Program-made: the position numbers and the translations under genes
In this document: positions 24,525 through 37,102 of the stretch, piece by piece
How positions within the stretch are numbered: the first letter of the stretch is position 1
Layout: each line of letters begins with the position of its first letter
The notes under the pieces: generated by a model
Database searches by the model: none
What the model saw: only the letters and a program-made list of their open reading frames with translations
Told to the model about the DNA's origin: nothing
Source: Voacanga thouarsii
Lineage: Eukaryota; Streptophyta; Magnoliopsida; Gentianales; Apocynaceae
DNA: 64,000 nucleotides
NCBI GenBank assembly: GCA_026120185.1
Contig: JANUWF010001101.1
Location: 6,388,001 to 6,452,000, forward strand
Direction: 5' to 3'

Positions 24525-26410
24525 TTCTGAAAATCGAAAATAAAAGAAAGAAATTAGTTTGTGAACACAAAATGAAATTTGTGCACTGAAAATAATTTGG
24601 CTCTTAGGAAAACTAACATAGCTTCTTGGGAAGATTAACAGTTTCCTAAGCTAAGTGTATTAACCACTACAAATTAATTTCCCTTCTAGGTAATGATCTA
24701 GAGGATAACTCCATCGTGGGATGGCCGTTTCCTCTCATTTCCTATGGACATACCTCGCACTATAACCTCCAACGTGGGCTGGCCGATCATAGTACGTGCC
24801 CCGGGTTATTAATTACATCCTTCCATTAGATCTAGATCCTTGTGGTATCCTCATCCTATACGGGTTCACTCCCAGGGTGATGCGAGGGGACCCACGATCT
24901 CTAATGAGGACCGTGATGGAAGCCGTGGGGCCGTTGGAACCCCTCCCCCACTTAGTCTTTTAAAATAAAGTTTTTCTGAAAAATATCATTTTGAAATTTC
25001 CATTAAGTTTTTCTTAACTCAAAAATAAAATATCTAAGTCCAATAAAATCTCTATGTCAAGGCTTATATCCTTTGAGAGATTTCCTCCATGGACTAATTT
25101 TATTTAAGTTAAAACTTAATGATTTCAAAAATTTTCCAATTAAAACTTTCTAGAGACTTTGGTCTCAAGCTTATTTGACAAAATCATTTTTCTAATCCAA
25201 AACAAAACAAAATGGCTCTCCATTTTAATTTACAAAAATATCTAAATCCAATATATTTTCTATGTCAATGATTAAATCCTTTGAGAAAATATTCAAGGAT
25301 TAATTTTTGTACCAATTAAAATAACCATTTAGTTTTTAAAGAAAAATATTTTCTTGCCAAAACAAAAAGTTCCCAAAGACTTTGGTCTTTGAGAAAAAAC
25401 ACATATAGGTACATAAAAAAAAATATCATGCTAGAAAACAATAACCGTTTTCATGCTTTTCTATTTTTTAAACATAAGTGCCCAAATTATAGAATTAAAC
25501 ACATTAATTAATTAATTAATTAATATTAATTAATTAATTAATTAATGATCTTGTTGAATCCTAAAATTCCTTACTAATATTTTTCATGCAAATATATTCC
25601 AAGAATATAAATATTGCAAAAATATTAACTTCGCCCGGTATGGGACCCAAAATGAAAAAGGAAAAAAAAATAATAATAATAATAATATTGCAAAAATAGC
25701 TGCCGGTCCACGTGCACCCGATGCACCAGATCAGGACCCATTTGCTCTGTCGGCTCACAGCACTCCGGTGCACCAGCCGCTCCAGATCCAAGCCCGTATG
25801 CCCTGCGGTCCACCGCAACCGCTGTGCACCGCGCCGCACCGGATCGCACGCTAGCCACAACCCGTGGACTTCACCCGCGCCCGCTTCACCTCTGCACACG
25901 ACCCGCGAACTCGCCCGGATACCCGCCGCTCGACCCGCGCACGATTGCAATTTGCAATTGCAATTTCATGCAATCGGCGCAATTGGCTCCCAATTCTCCC
26001 AGCGGCTCGGCTCAGCAGTGACCGGCTCCTCTCACCAAACAGCAGCGGCTCGGCTAGGCGGCTCGGCTCGGCTTCACGGCTTATGAACAGTATCATCTTC
26101 TTCGTTTTTTCACGCGTTCACGCGCGAAATTGCAGAAACTCTTCTGCTTCATTTTTTTCAGCCTTCTTTGGCTTCTTTGGACATTTTTACTTACAAAAAA
26201 CATCCAAACCAAAAACACAACCGCCTATACCCATTAAAATTGGGTTTACACGATTAACCCATTAAAACCAAAAATTTTACAGTGGCTTCCTATGCTTTAA
26301 CGATGAAGCTTACATCAAGCCTATCCCATACCAAAATAGCGAAAGATCACAGGTACATTCTTCTTCTCCATTTTATTAACTACCATGCTCCCTATATTGA
26401 TCAAAACCAG
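24525..26410 (-). other. Leader of element B with a GC-rich block
   Basis: The leader lies between the primer site and gag. The part next to gag (24540-25600) is AT-rich, resembles the leader of A, and includes a TTAA-repeat palindrome at 25504-25546. 25690-26090 is strongly GC-rich with CTCGGCT and CCGC words and has no counterpart at the same place in A. The ORFs there look compositional and overlap in several frames. Confidence 0.75.
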
Positions 26411-26424
26411 TGGCTCTGATACCA
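26411..26424 (-). other. Primer binding site of element B
   Basis: TGGCTCTGATACCA is the complement of the initiator tRNA-Met-type site and lies three bases from the LTR start at 26428. Confidence 0.9.
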
Positions 26425-26427
26425 CTT

Positions 26428-28457
26428 TGATGGAAAATGAGAAAACAAGGGAGCATGCTATACGTTAAAAAAAAATTAGAGAAAAATAAAACGCGAGCCT
26501 TAAAGGCTATGCGGAAGCGTGAAGATCATACATTTGCGTTCCTTAACCCTCCTAGGTTGCGTAGGAACAGATTAAACGACTGGAATCGCCTCGTTTTGCA
26601 CACTTGAAGGAGCTTCCGGTTGAACACCCGCTAGCCTTCTACTTCGCCTTATTTGCATTAACGCTTAGCTCTCCAGCTCTCGGGATATTCCTCAGCCTAA
26701 CCTCTAGTTGGTGAACACTATGGAGAAGAAGAATGGACTCAAAACTCCTTGGTTCAGTTGCTATTAGTTAGCAAAGAAGACAAGAAGAAAACACAGAGGG
26801 AGGTGGCGTGAGAGAGCAAGAGAGAGACGTGAGTTCTCTTGTGTGTTTGGGAAAATCAGGGTTTATTTTCTACCAGAGACTAGTTTTATTGGTTAGCCAA
26901 AACAGGTCTCTCATTATCTGATAAACATATCCCCGGAATTTCAAAACACCCGAATGTTATCCTGAGAATCAGTTTGGCCTAACCCTAAACTCCTCTTAAC
27001 CGTATCTGGAAAAACCCTAAGGTCCAAGCTATTGGGCCAGAAAAATATTTATTATTTTTCTTGGACCCAAAAGGCCCAAAATAATAAATATTAATTATTT
27101 ATTTCTTGGGCTTATATAAACAACCTAATAAATAATTAATGAGCCCAAATGAACCATAATAATTAATCTTTAATTATTTATTTATTGGGCCTATATAAAT
27201 AACCCAATAAATAATTAAACATTAATTATTTCTCCTAGTTTAAGCCCAGGTTAATTTCTTAATTATTCATACTGGACCTAGGCCCTGAATAATTAATTAA
27301 CCAAATAAACTAGATAATTAATTTCTCTCAACTCCTATTTTATTCATTTATTTATTTTATTCCAGTCCAATAATAAATTAGACTTCCTGAATAAAATAAA
27401 ACAAAACAAAATAAAATAAAATCCTCTTCAACTGAGACCAATTCCTCAACCCAAAAGTAATTAGGACTTACGGGCTATCCCGAGGACCAAAAAGACACAT
27501 CGCCTTGGCTGCTAAAATGACCAAAATACCCCTACTATATAAATAACTGTATTTTGCATTTTAAATATTTTCTAATATCACCATAAGGAAATATTGACCC
27601 CAAGGACAATGCTGCGATAGCAAAGTCTCCGACCTACAGGTGAAATGACTAAAATACCCCTCTACACATCGCCGTACATTTAGAGAGGAAGAAGTGTACT
27701 AACACCCCTCTAAATGACATATACCATCCTTAGGCTTCTAGTCCAATGATCCACGACTTCCTGGAGTGTTTCCGCTTTCCAAGGGAGCTACCCTAAAGCA
27801 AACATCCAAGTCATGTTTCCCAGGACCCTGGATATTTAGACCATTCGGACAACCACAAGGGGCGATATAGTGCAGAAACTATCTTGTATAAGTCTGTCTT
27901 AACTAACTAGTCACACATACCCAACATGCAAGTATATTGGCCCTACGATAGAACCTCAACTACAGCAAATCAAAGTATATGCTTCCAGCTTCGCCAGACC
28001 ACCAACTCATACTCAAGTCGTAGAGTACTAGTCCACGCTGTAGCGGTAGTAGTCTAGGTTTCTACCATATAGTACTTTGAGAAACCACTACTACAGGTCA
28101 TGTTCTACGTATTTGAAATACGATTATGTCATGAAGTGAGTGGACTACCCGCTGGCTAAAGGTAAGCCATTCCCCATTTGGAATTCATAACATAATAACC
28201 TAAACATGATGAGGTTCTCAGTCTCATCAATAGGTTAAGAACAAATGTTTATGTGTTAAATAACCCGTGATCCATACCTTACTGTGAAAGACCACCATTC
28301 ACATGGATCACTTATTTAAACACAATGGGTCTGTTCCAAACGAAAATCGTGCACAAACAAAAAGTAAATTCACAAACAATTTCTGAAAATAAATTCTTTC
28401 ATTAAAATATTCGATTTTACATCAGAAACCTAGTCTAAGAAGGCATACAATCCAACA
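26428..28457 (-). repeat. 5' LTR of element B
   Basis: This is the partner of 18644-20662. On the - strand it begins TGTTGGATTGTATG at 28457. The outer flank is the GTGGC target duplication. Confidence 0.95.
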
Positions 28458-28462
28458 GTGGC

Positions 28463-29855
28463 TTGTTTAATCCAGGAAAAAGGAACCAAAAGCTTCAGTG
28501 TTTGTTTTGTTAATTCAATGTGTGAATAGTTTCCAATTTCTATCCCACAAGACCATTGCCACCTTCCTTTTTCTTTTATTTCCTTTTTTTTCTTCCTAAC
28601 AACAGCTTCCAGGGATTCTTTGACACCTAAGCTGACACTCCAACCCTAGTGAGTCAGGGTTTTATTTTTAATCAGCTCAAGAGTAATTAAATTAGCTTTT
28701 ATTAATTAATTAATTCACTTGAGCACAATATAAAATTACCCAAGATAATTAATTAATAAACTAATTTAATTAAATTAAATTGGTCCAACAAATTATTCTA
28801 ATGCAAATAAATAAATAATTGAACTCTTAGAATAATTATTCCAATATTAAATTCACTCAATAAGTCCATATAGTAAATAAATTTACTACGGTTACTTAAG
28901 CTACTCTGGAGACCAAAAGACATTATTCTTGGCTATTAAGATGGCCAAAATACCTCTGCTAATAAATAATTATATTTTATCATTTTAAATATTTTATTTA
29001 TCACCATATGAAAATATTAACCCTGAGAATAATATTACAAGTACAGTGTTTTCGACCTATAAGTGTAATGATGAAAATACCACTCTATGTAATACCCGTC
29101 ATTGAGATAGAAAAAATGCACTAATACCTTTCTCAATGGCATCTATCATCATTTGATAACTAGTCGATAATCCATGACTTCCAATATGTATTCACTTATT
29201 ACAGGGAGCTACCCAAAAGTATACATACTTAGTCACATTTCCCATGACCCTAAATTATTTATATTATCCCAGATAATCACAATAGGGTGATTTCTTCATG
29301 TAATGAAATATAGAAACTCTATTGTATAAGTCCGTCTTAATTGACTAAAGTCATACACCCAATGTACAAAATTATTGGCCTTGCATTAAGACTTCACCCA
29401 TCATACATCAAAGTACACAAGTCCAACTTCACCAGACTACCAACTTATACTCAAGTCTTAGGGTACTCATCCACACAATAGTAGTGATAAACTAATCTTT
29501 ATTTATTTTAGTACTTTTATAAAGATTATTATCGCGTGGTCCAATTCTATATATTCCAAATACACTTATACTATTAGCATAAATGGATTATTCACTGGTT
29601 AAAAGTAAATCATTCCTCATTTAGAAATCATAATATAATGATCCAAACCTTAATGAAGTGTCCAACTTCACTAATAGATCAATAACAATTTTTTCGCTTG
29701 TGTTTAGGAGCCCATAATCTATACCTTACTGTGAAAGTACGACCTAATCATGTAGATTACTTACTAATATCCTTAGACCTTAATGTGCAAATATATGTAA
29801 GCAAACAAACATAATGAATAAAATATTTTATTAATTTTTTAAAATACAAAAAGTA
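28463..29855 (-). repeat. Middle part of the 3' LTR of element A
   Basis: The sequence continues the LTR of A after the B insertion and aligns with about 37460-38870 of the right LTR. It ends at the CACTA insertion point. Confidence 0.9.
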
Positions 29856-31637
29856 CACTGCTAGAAACTGGGTAATCAGCCACAAAAACTGGCATTGGTA
29901 ATCACCCATGAATCAGCTACGAAAAAATTTTTAAAATATGATTATATTGATGAAAAAGTTTCGTGACTAATTCGTAGGAGATTAGTTATGAATCGGTCAC
30001 GAATATTTTTGCATAAATATAATTAAATTTTAAAAAATATATGTGGCCGATTCATGACTGGTCAACCACGAATCAGTCACACAAATTTTTATAATTTAAT
30101 TATATTTATGTAAAAATATTCGTGACCGATTCGTAGGTGATCAGCCACAAATTGGCCATGGATATTTTTAAAATTTAATCATATTTATGCAAAATATATA
30201 ATCACATTTTTTAAAAATTTTCGTGGCTGATTCATAGGTGATCAATCACGAATCAGTCATGGATATTTTTCTTGGCTGATTTCTTGCGAATCAGTCACGA
30301 AAATCTTTCTTCAATATATAATCACATTTTTTTTAAAATGTTGTGGTTAATTCGTAGGTGATCAGTCACGAATCGGCCACAGATATTTTTTAAATTTTAA
30401 TTATATTTATGCAAAAATTTTCGTAGCTGATCTCCTATGAATCAGCTACGAAAAAATTTCATCAATATATAATCACACTTTTTAGGAAAAATTTTGTGGC
30501 TAATTCAGCAGAGATCAACCACGAATCGGCCACGGATATTTTTCGTGACTGATCTCTTGCAAATTAATCACAAAAATCTTTTATCAATATATAATCATAT
30601 TTTTTAAAAAATTCCATGGCTGATTCGTATGTGATCAGCTACGAATCGGCCAGGGATATTTTTGAAATTATAATTATATTTAAGCAAAAATATCTGCGGT
30701 TGATCTCCTACGAATCAGTCACGAAAATTTTTTATCAATATATAATTATATTTTTTTTAATTTTTTGTGGTTGATTCATTGGCGATCAGCCACATATAAT
30801 TTTCGTGGCTAATTTCTTACGAATTAGTCATGAAAATTTTTCACCAATATATATATATATATATATTCATAAATAAATATTTAAAAATATTTACATATAT
30901 ATAAATAAATATTTATTTATATAAAATATATATTTATTTTTATATATAAATAAATATATATTACATATGTATTTACATATACATAAATAAATATATACAT
31001 AAACACATATATCGAATGTTGGGAATACTTTAAATGAAAAAAAAAAAAGATATGCCCAAGCAATTGGACTTAGCCCAACGATTGAATCCTAACCTCTCAT
31101 AGGGAGGCCTTGGGTTCGATTCTTAAGGGAAGCAAAAGTTTTTCAAATAATTTGAGGGTTGCGATTAAGTGTGCTTGGTCCACAAAGTGAGTTGCGGTCT
31201 ACAAAGGAGATGGTGTTGCGATCAAGGCATGCCTTGGTCAATGAAGTGGGTTATGGTCCGCTCGGAAATTTGTTGCAAATTTTTGAAAAATTCTCACAAA
31301 AATTGACTACGGAATATCCACAAAAGTCCGTGGCAAAATTTTCTAGTCACCAATGAAATTTTTAGATACTAAACAACCACAAAATTTTTCGTGGCTAATT
31401 TGCCACGAATCAGCTACAAATTTTCCGTTGTTTGTTCTTTTTTAATTAAAAAAAATCATTATTTGAAATTGAATCAGCCACGAAATTTTTCGTAGCAGGT
31501 CACCTACGAAAATTAATTTCATGGCTGATTAATTGGCAACGGGATATAAGCCGCCAAATTTTTTTCGTGGTTTTTCCATGGCTACGGTCTATCAGTCACG
31601 AAATTTGGCATGGCTAATTGCCTAATTTCTAGTAGTG
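29856..31637. mobile_element. Non-autonomous CACTA transposon (1.78 kb)
   Basis: The left terminus is CACTGCTAGAAACTGGGTAA. The right terminus is the inverted TTGCCTAATTTCTAGTAGTG. The flanking duplication is GTA (29853-29855 and 31638-31640), the 3 bp expected for CACTA elements. The interior consists mainly of direct and inverted copies of a word like GTGRCTGATTCGTAGGTGATCAGCCACGA, then AT tracts (30845-31000). The ORF at 31159-31356 is not convincing. No transposase is present, so movement needs a helper. Confidence 0.93.
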
Positions 31638-31699
31638 GTACATAGTCTATTTTGGGCATATATTCCAACAGTCTCCTACTTGTACTAAATAGGCTATAA

Positions 31700-34600
31700 A
31701 AGTCAATTTATGGCATAACTTCAAGTTCTTTGAGGAATTTCTGGAGCTAAACCACTTCTTTTGAAACTTCTGAAGCTACCACATACTCAGGTTCTATGGT
31801 AGAATCAGCAATGCAATTGCTTAACACTCCTTCATAAAATAACCTTTCTAGATAAAGCAACAACATATCTACTAGTAGATTTTCTTTCATCTTTATCCTC
31901 CTAAAAATCTAAGTTAATGTAACCGGTAGGAACTAAATTATCAACTCTGTAAACAAGTATATAATCCCTCTTTCCTTTCAAGTACTTGAGAATGCTTTAT
32001 AGCTTACCGATGTTCTTCCCCTGAGTTTGACTGATACCTACTAACCATGCTTACTGCAAAGCTGATATATGGTCTTGTATAAAGCATGACATACATTGGA
32101 CTTTTCACTGCCAAAACATAGAGAATCCTACTCATCCTTTCTTTTTATTCCTGTGTCTTAGGACATTGCTAGGAAGACAAGGTCAATCCGTGCCTAAAGT
32201 GTATAATTATCTCATTATACTGATTCATGCTAAACCTGGAAAATACTTTGTCAATATAAGCATATTAGGATAAACCTAACATTCTTTGCTTCCTATCTCT
32301 AAGAAGCTTTATACAAAAAATGTAGCTAGCTTCTCCCACATCTTTCAAGCTAAATTGACTTAATAGCTAAACCTTTATAGATAACAATGCTCCTATATCA
32401 TTCCCAATAAGTAGAATGTCATCTACATAAAATACCATAAAAAATACGTTATTCCTATCTGCCTTCCTATACACGCATGATCCATCTACGTTTTGTATGA
32501 AATTATAAGATTTTGCAGTCTCATCAAAACGTATGCTCCATGCACGTGATGCTTGTTTAAGTCCATAAATGGACTTCTTAAACTTACACACCATATGTTC
32601 CTGGCCTTTAGCAATAAAGACTTCAGGTTGGGTTATATAAATGTCTTCGCTAAGATAGATATTAAGAAGTCTGCCTTAACATCCATTTGCCATATCTCGT
32701 AGTCATAATGATATGCAATGGCCAAGAAAATGTAAATAGATTTAAGCATGGCAACAAGTGAAAAGGTATTCTCATAATCGATCCTTTCTTTTTTAATATA
32801 ACTTTTTGTAACTAACCTTACTTTATAGGTTTTTACCTTTCTATCTGCACTTCTCTTTCTCTTGTATACTCACTTATATCCTATGGGTTTAATTTCTTCA
32901 TTTGCAGTGACAAAATCCCAGACTTGACTAAGATACATAGACTCAATCTCAACATCTATTGCTACTTGCCATTTGTCTGCATCAACATTAGCAATGGCCT
33001 CATTGTATCTAGCAGGATCTTGTTCCTAATAGTCGGAGACTATCTCAAAAGCTTCTCCAGTCCATCTTTCTGGAATCCTAGATATCCTCCCACTATGACA
33101 TGATTCATTTTGTATAGGAACATCATGTTATGCCTCTTTAGGTTCCTCGGCTGAAGTACTAGAAGTTGAAGTATTAATCAAGTTCTCTTCCAATTCCATC
33201 TTATTCAAGACCTTAGCGGATACACTTTGTATATCCTCCAAGTATCTAGTATAAGTACTAAACAAGTACCTTTTGCTCTTGGGTATGATAAAAGTATACA
33301 TCCCTTATTTCTTTTGGATACCCTATAAAATAACACAATTCTGATCTTAGGTCAAGCTTACTTCCTTTAGTCAGTACATAAGGTGTCCTAGGTATTAATT
33401 TGAAAGGCACCAAGTTCAAAATATATGTTGTTGTCTCTAAAACATATCTCCAAAAAGAAATTGGAAGAGTAACATGACTCATCATGCTATTAACTATTTT
33501 TATTAAATTTTATTTCTTCTCTCAGCTACTCCATTCTGTTGGGAAGTCTCAGGTACAGTCAACTGAGATATTATTCCCTGATATGCCAAGTAGTTCTTGA
33601 ATTCACCAAGAATGTACTCTCCACCACGATCCGATCTAAGCTTTTTGATTAGTTTACATATTTAATGCTCCACTTTAGCCTAAAACTCCTTGAATTTATC
33701 AAAGAAGTCAAACTTGTACCTTATCAAGAAAACATAACCAAAACACGTACGATCATCCGTGAAAGTAATGAAGTATTCATACCTTCCTCTAGCTGGTGTA
33801 GATATAGGACTACAAATATCAGTGTAAACTAACTTAAGTATTTCCTTAACCCTTTCCGTATTTTGAGTAAAAAACCTTTTGGTCATTTTTCCCATAAGAT
33901 AAGATTCATACTAAGGTTATTCCTCTAATTTCAATAAGTCCAAAGATCTATTTTGGATTAACCTCTAAATCCGATTAGCATTTATATGTCCTAATCGTAA
34001 GTGCCATAAATACGAGTTAATCGATGTAATATTTCTCTTTTTATTATTAGGTTCAGTCTGAGCATTATTTTATTTATTTGATAACTTATAAGATTAGTAT
34101 AAAAGAGATTGCCATACATATTTCTAGAACAAATAATTTTTCTATTTCTACAAATTGAAATACCAGAATGGAAAGAAATATAATATCCTTAATTAATCAA
34201 TCTTGAAACTGAAATCAAATTTTGTTTAAAACTAGAAATATATAAAATATTTTTTAAAGCTAAAATCCTATTACAATCAAATAAAAGTTCCAAGTCTCCT
34301 GCTACTTTAGTCCATACTTGTACTCTATTTCCTACTCGTAGTCCATGCTCTCCTCTATTGAGTCTCCTTATTTTGTTGAACCCCTGCAAAGAGTTACAGA
34401 TATGATCAATGGTTCTGGAGTCAACAATCCAAGTGAATGATAATCCACTGTCAAAATAGACTCTAAATAAAGAACACTACTGAGGAAGACTTGACCAAGA
34501 AGTCCAGACAATCTTTCTTGAAGTGTCCCTTCTCGTTACACTTGAAACACTTGCCCTTGGGTTTAGCATTAGGCTTAGACAGATCGGGCTTGGATCTCTT

Positions 34601-35300
34601 AGGCTGGGCCCCTGCATTGTTATGGGTATTCTTCTTTTTAAACTTCTTAGGCTAAACCTTAGTTCTACAAGATGAATCAGAACGAGTAATTAAAACCTTT
34701 GACACAGACTTTATGATTTGCTCAGTAGCCTACAGTTTTTCATTAACTTAGTCAAAGACATACTTAACTTGTTCATGTTATAATTTATCTTGAATTAAAA
34801 GTACAAATCTGACAAAGTATAAAAAACGATGTCAATTTAGTTCTCAGGATATATCATTGCCCTTAGGACCTCAGTCTCTTCGAAGTGAGTAATCATCTTG
34901 AGCATATATTCGCACACCGATGCCCCCTCAGCCATCCTATTATTCATGATTGCTCTAAGAGCTTCTTCCTTTGCAGGCCAGCTCTTATTAGCAAACATGG
35001 TGTGCAATGATATATCAATATCATATGTAGTAGGCATGTTCTTGTACTTAAATTGAAGAACATTGGACATGGAAGCCAATATATAGCAACATGCCATCTT
35101 ATCGGCTTTCTTCCTGCCCTCTCAATCTCACGATCCTGATCTGTGGAATCTTTCCCAATTTCAGGACAGGAGTTGGTCAAAACATACTTGTCATCTTCCA
35201 CAGTAAGCACTATGTTCATATTCCTTTTTCGATCCATGTAATTAAGTCCAATTAATTTATTCTCCTTAAGAATAATGGACAAAGGACTAAAACTAGACAT
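31700..35300 (-). pseudogene. gag-pol of copia element A, heavily decayed
   Basis: Fragments appear in the same order as in B. Gag starts at 35300, with a related N-terminus. A CCHC knuckle is at about 34509-34553. Protease/integrase pieces lie between 33258 and 34389. An RT piece is at 32367-32594, with an intact YVDDILL motif. The RNase H start (ADSTIEPEYV) is near 31810. The frame then runs out near 31710. Compared with B, the last 200-300 bp of pol are missing before the polypurine tract. Stops and shifts are frequent throughout, consistent with an old insertion. Confidence 0.9.
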
Positions 35301-36504
35301 TTCTGTTGATTAAAAAAAACTTCATTCAGAAAAATATTTGTTTTGGAAAAACATATTAAAAAATACACATTTAAACATCATATTATTTTCATGATATGGT
35401 TAAGCTAATAAAACCATTATAAAAAATATGAAAATTTTGACTCTTAGAAAAATTGACAAAGTTTCATGAAAAGATTAACAATTTTTTAAGTTAAGTATAT
35501 AACCATCACAAATTAAAATTCCTTAATATGTAATGATCTAAAAATAGTTCCATCAATAGGATGGCCACTACTTTCACCACCTGCAGATAATCTAGTATTA
35601 ATGCCTCCAATGCGACACTAACACATTCCTAGGTATTAATTATAATTCATCCGTTAGTTCTAGATTCTCGTAAAAATTCATCCTATAGGGGATCATGCAT
35701 AGAATAATACGAGGATAACCACAATCTCTAATAGGAATCCGTGATGAAAGTCGTGAGGCCGTTGGAACCCCTCTCTCACTTAATCTTTTGAGAAAAATAG
35801 GTTTTTGAAAAAAAAATATTTTCTTAATATAAATATTAACTTTAGTGAAATCCAAAAAATTCAACCATTATTCTCTATGTCAAGGATAAAATATTTTAAA
35901 AGAATAAATTATGAATTTTTATTTCCACTACTTAAGTTAAAACTATTTTTGTAGGAACTAAATTTAAAATACTTAAATTCAAAATATTCTCCATGTCAAG
36001 GATAAAACCATTTGGAAGAATAAACCATAAATTTTTTTTTTAATTCCTTAGTTCCATTTTAAAAAATATTTTTCTTAATTTTTTTATCTAGAGAAAAAAA
36101 TAATTTCTCAACAATCTGTGCACATTTGATCACAAAATTAAATAAAATAGTCATACTTCCAAAATTAAACTTTTTACATACGATTTCTATCCTTTAATTC
36201 TTATGTAACCAAATAATGAATTAAACACCATAATAATAAAATTAAAATGACCTTATTTAATCCTAAAGTAGTTCCGCCTTTACTAACCATTTTCATGCAA
36301 AAATATTTATGACAATAAATAAACCATTACAAGAAAATAACCTCATGTGATATGAGACCCCAAAAAGAAAATTAAAATTACAAGAAAAACACTAAAAAAA
36401 ATTCCTGGGCTTCTTCTGGGAACAACCGATCCACATAGCAACAAAAACTAACCCAAACTGATCAAAAATTGAACAAAATTGAAACCCGTTCTTAATTGTT
36501 CCTT

Positions 36505-36600
36505 GTAGCCGGTCCATGGCATGCTCCAAGCCATGGACCGCCTTGCTACTCTGTATCTTGTAGGCAGTCCATGGCTTGAGCAAGCCATGGACCATTTTGC
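36505..36600. repeat. Two tandem hairpins in the leader of element A
   Basis: GGTCCATGGC (36511-36520) pairs perfectly with GCCATGGACC (36530-36539). GTCCATGGCTTG (36567-36578) pairs perfectly with CAAGCCATGGAC (36581-36592), with a 2-base spacer. The two sit in a roughly 55 bp direct repeat. Confidence 0.9.
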
Positions 36601-37087
36601 TCTCTTGTAAAGCTGAAACCGGTCATGTGCTATCCTCCAAGCCAAGTCTGCCTTGATTTTTTTTTTCTCTCACAAAGCCATGGTCATCTGGCTCCCTAGC
36701 CATGGCTGTCTTGCACCCTAGACATGCGTGGCGAGGCCTTCAAGTCGTTTGTCTCCTAAACTGTTTTTCATCCATTCAATTTTCTTCCTCGTTTCCATGG
36801 GATTTCAGTGTTTGATCTGGCACCAAAATTGCTACATAAATCCATAGATAAAATTAAAATACAACATCAAACGCTTATGCCTTTCAAAACGAGGCGTACA
36901 TGAATTTTATGAAAAGCGAATAACAAGAAATTATAGGTGTCCATACCTCCACGAGCGAGGTGTACACAACATCTACCCATACCAAAAATCACGAGGGATC
37001 TATGTAACCACAAAAACTGAATTTTTATTAGTAAAAGAATCACATTTTCCAATTATTAACCGTAAATATGCTCTAAGATTATAACCA

Positions 37088-37100
37088 GGCTCTAATACCA
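37088..37100 (-). other. Primer binding site of element A
   Basis: GGCTCTAATACCA is the same complement as in B with one change (G to A). It is two bases from the LTR start at 37103. Confidence 0.85.
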
Positions 37101-37102
37101 CT

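Larger units (their letters stand above)
18644..28457 (-). mobile_element. Ty1/copia element B (young), nested in the LTR of A
   Basis: B is a complete element of about 9.8 kb in minus orientation, with LTRs of about 2.0 kb. It is flanked by the duplication GTGGC (18639-18643 and 28458-28462). The termini are TG...CA-type: TGATGG at left and CCAACA at right on the + strand. The LTR pair is nearly identical by eye apart from scattered substitutions and small indels (for example near 26470). B belongs to the same family as A, since PBS, gag and pol align, but it is far less decayed. Confidence 0.95.

Noticed and set aside
25712..26265. Several overlapping ORFs on both strands in the GC-rich leader of B
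   Set aside because: High GC content lowers stop frequency in all frames at once; no frame shows a domain.
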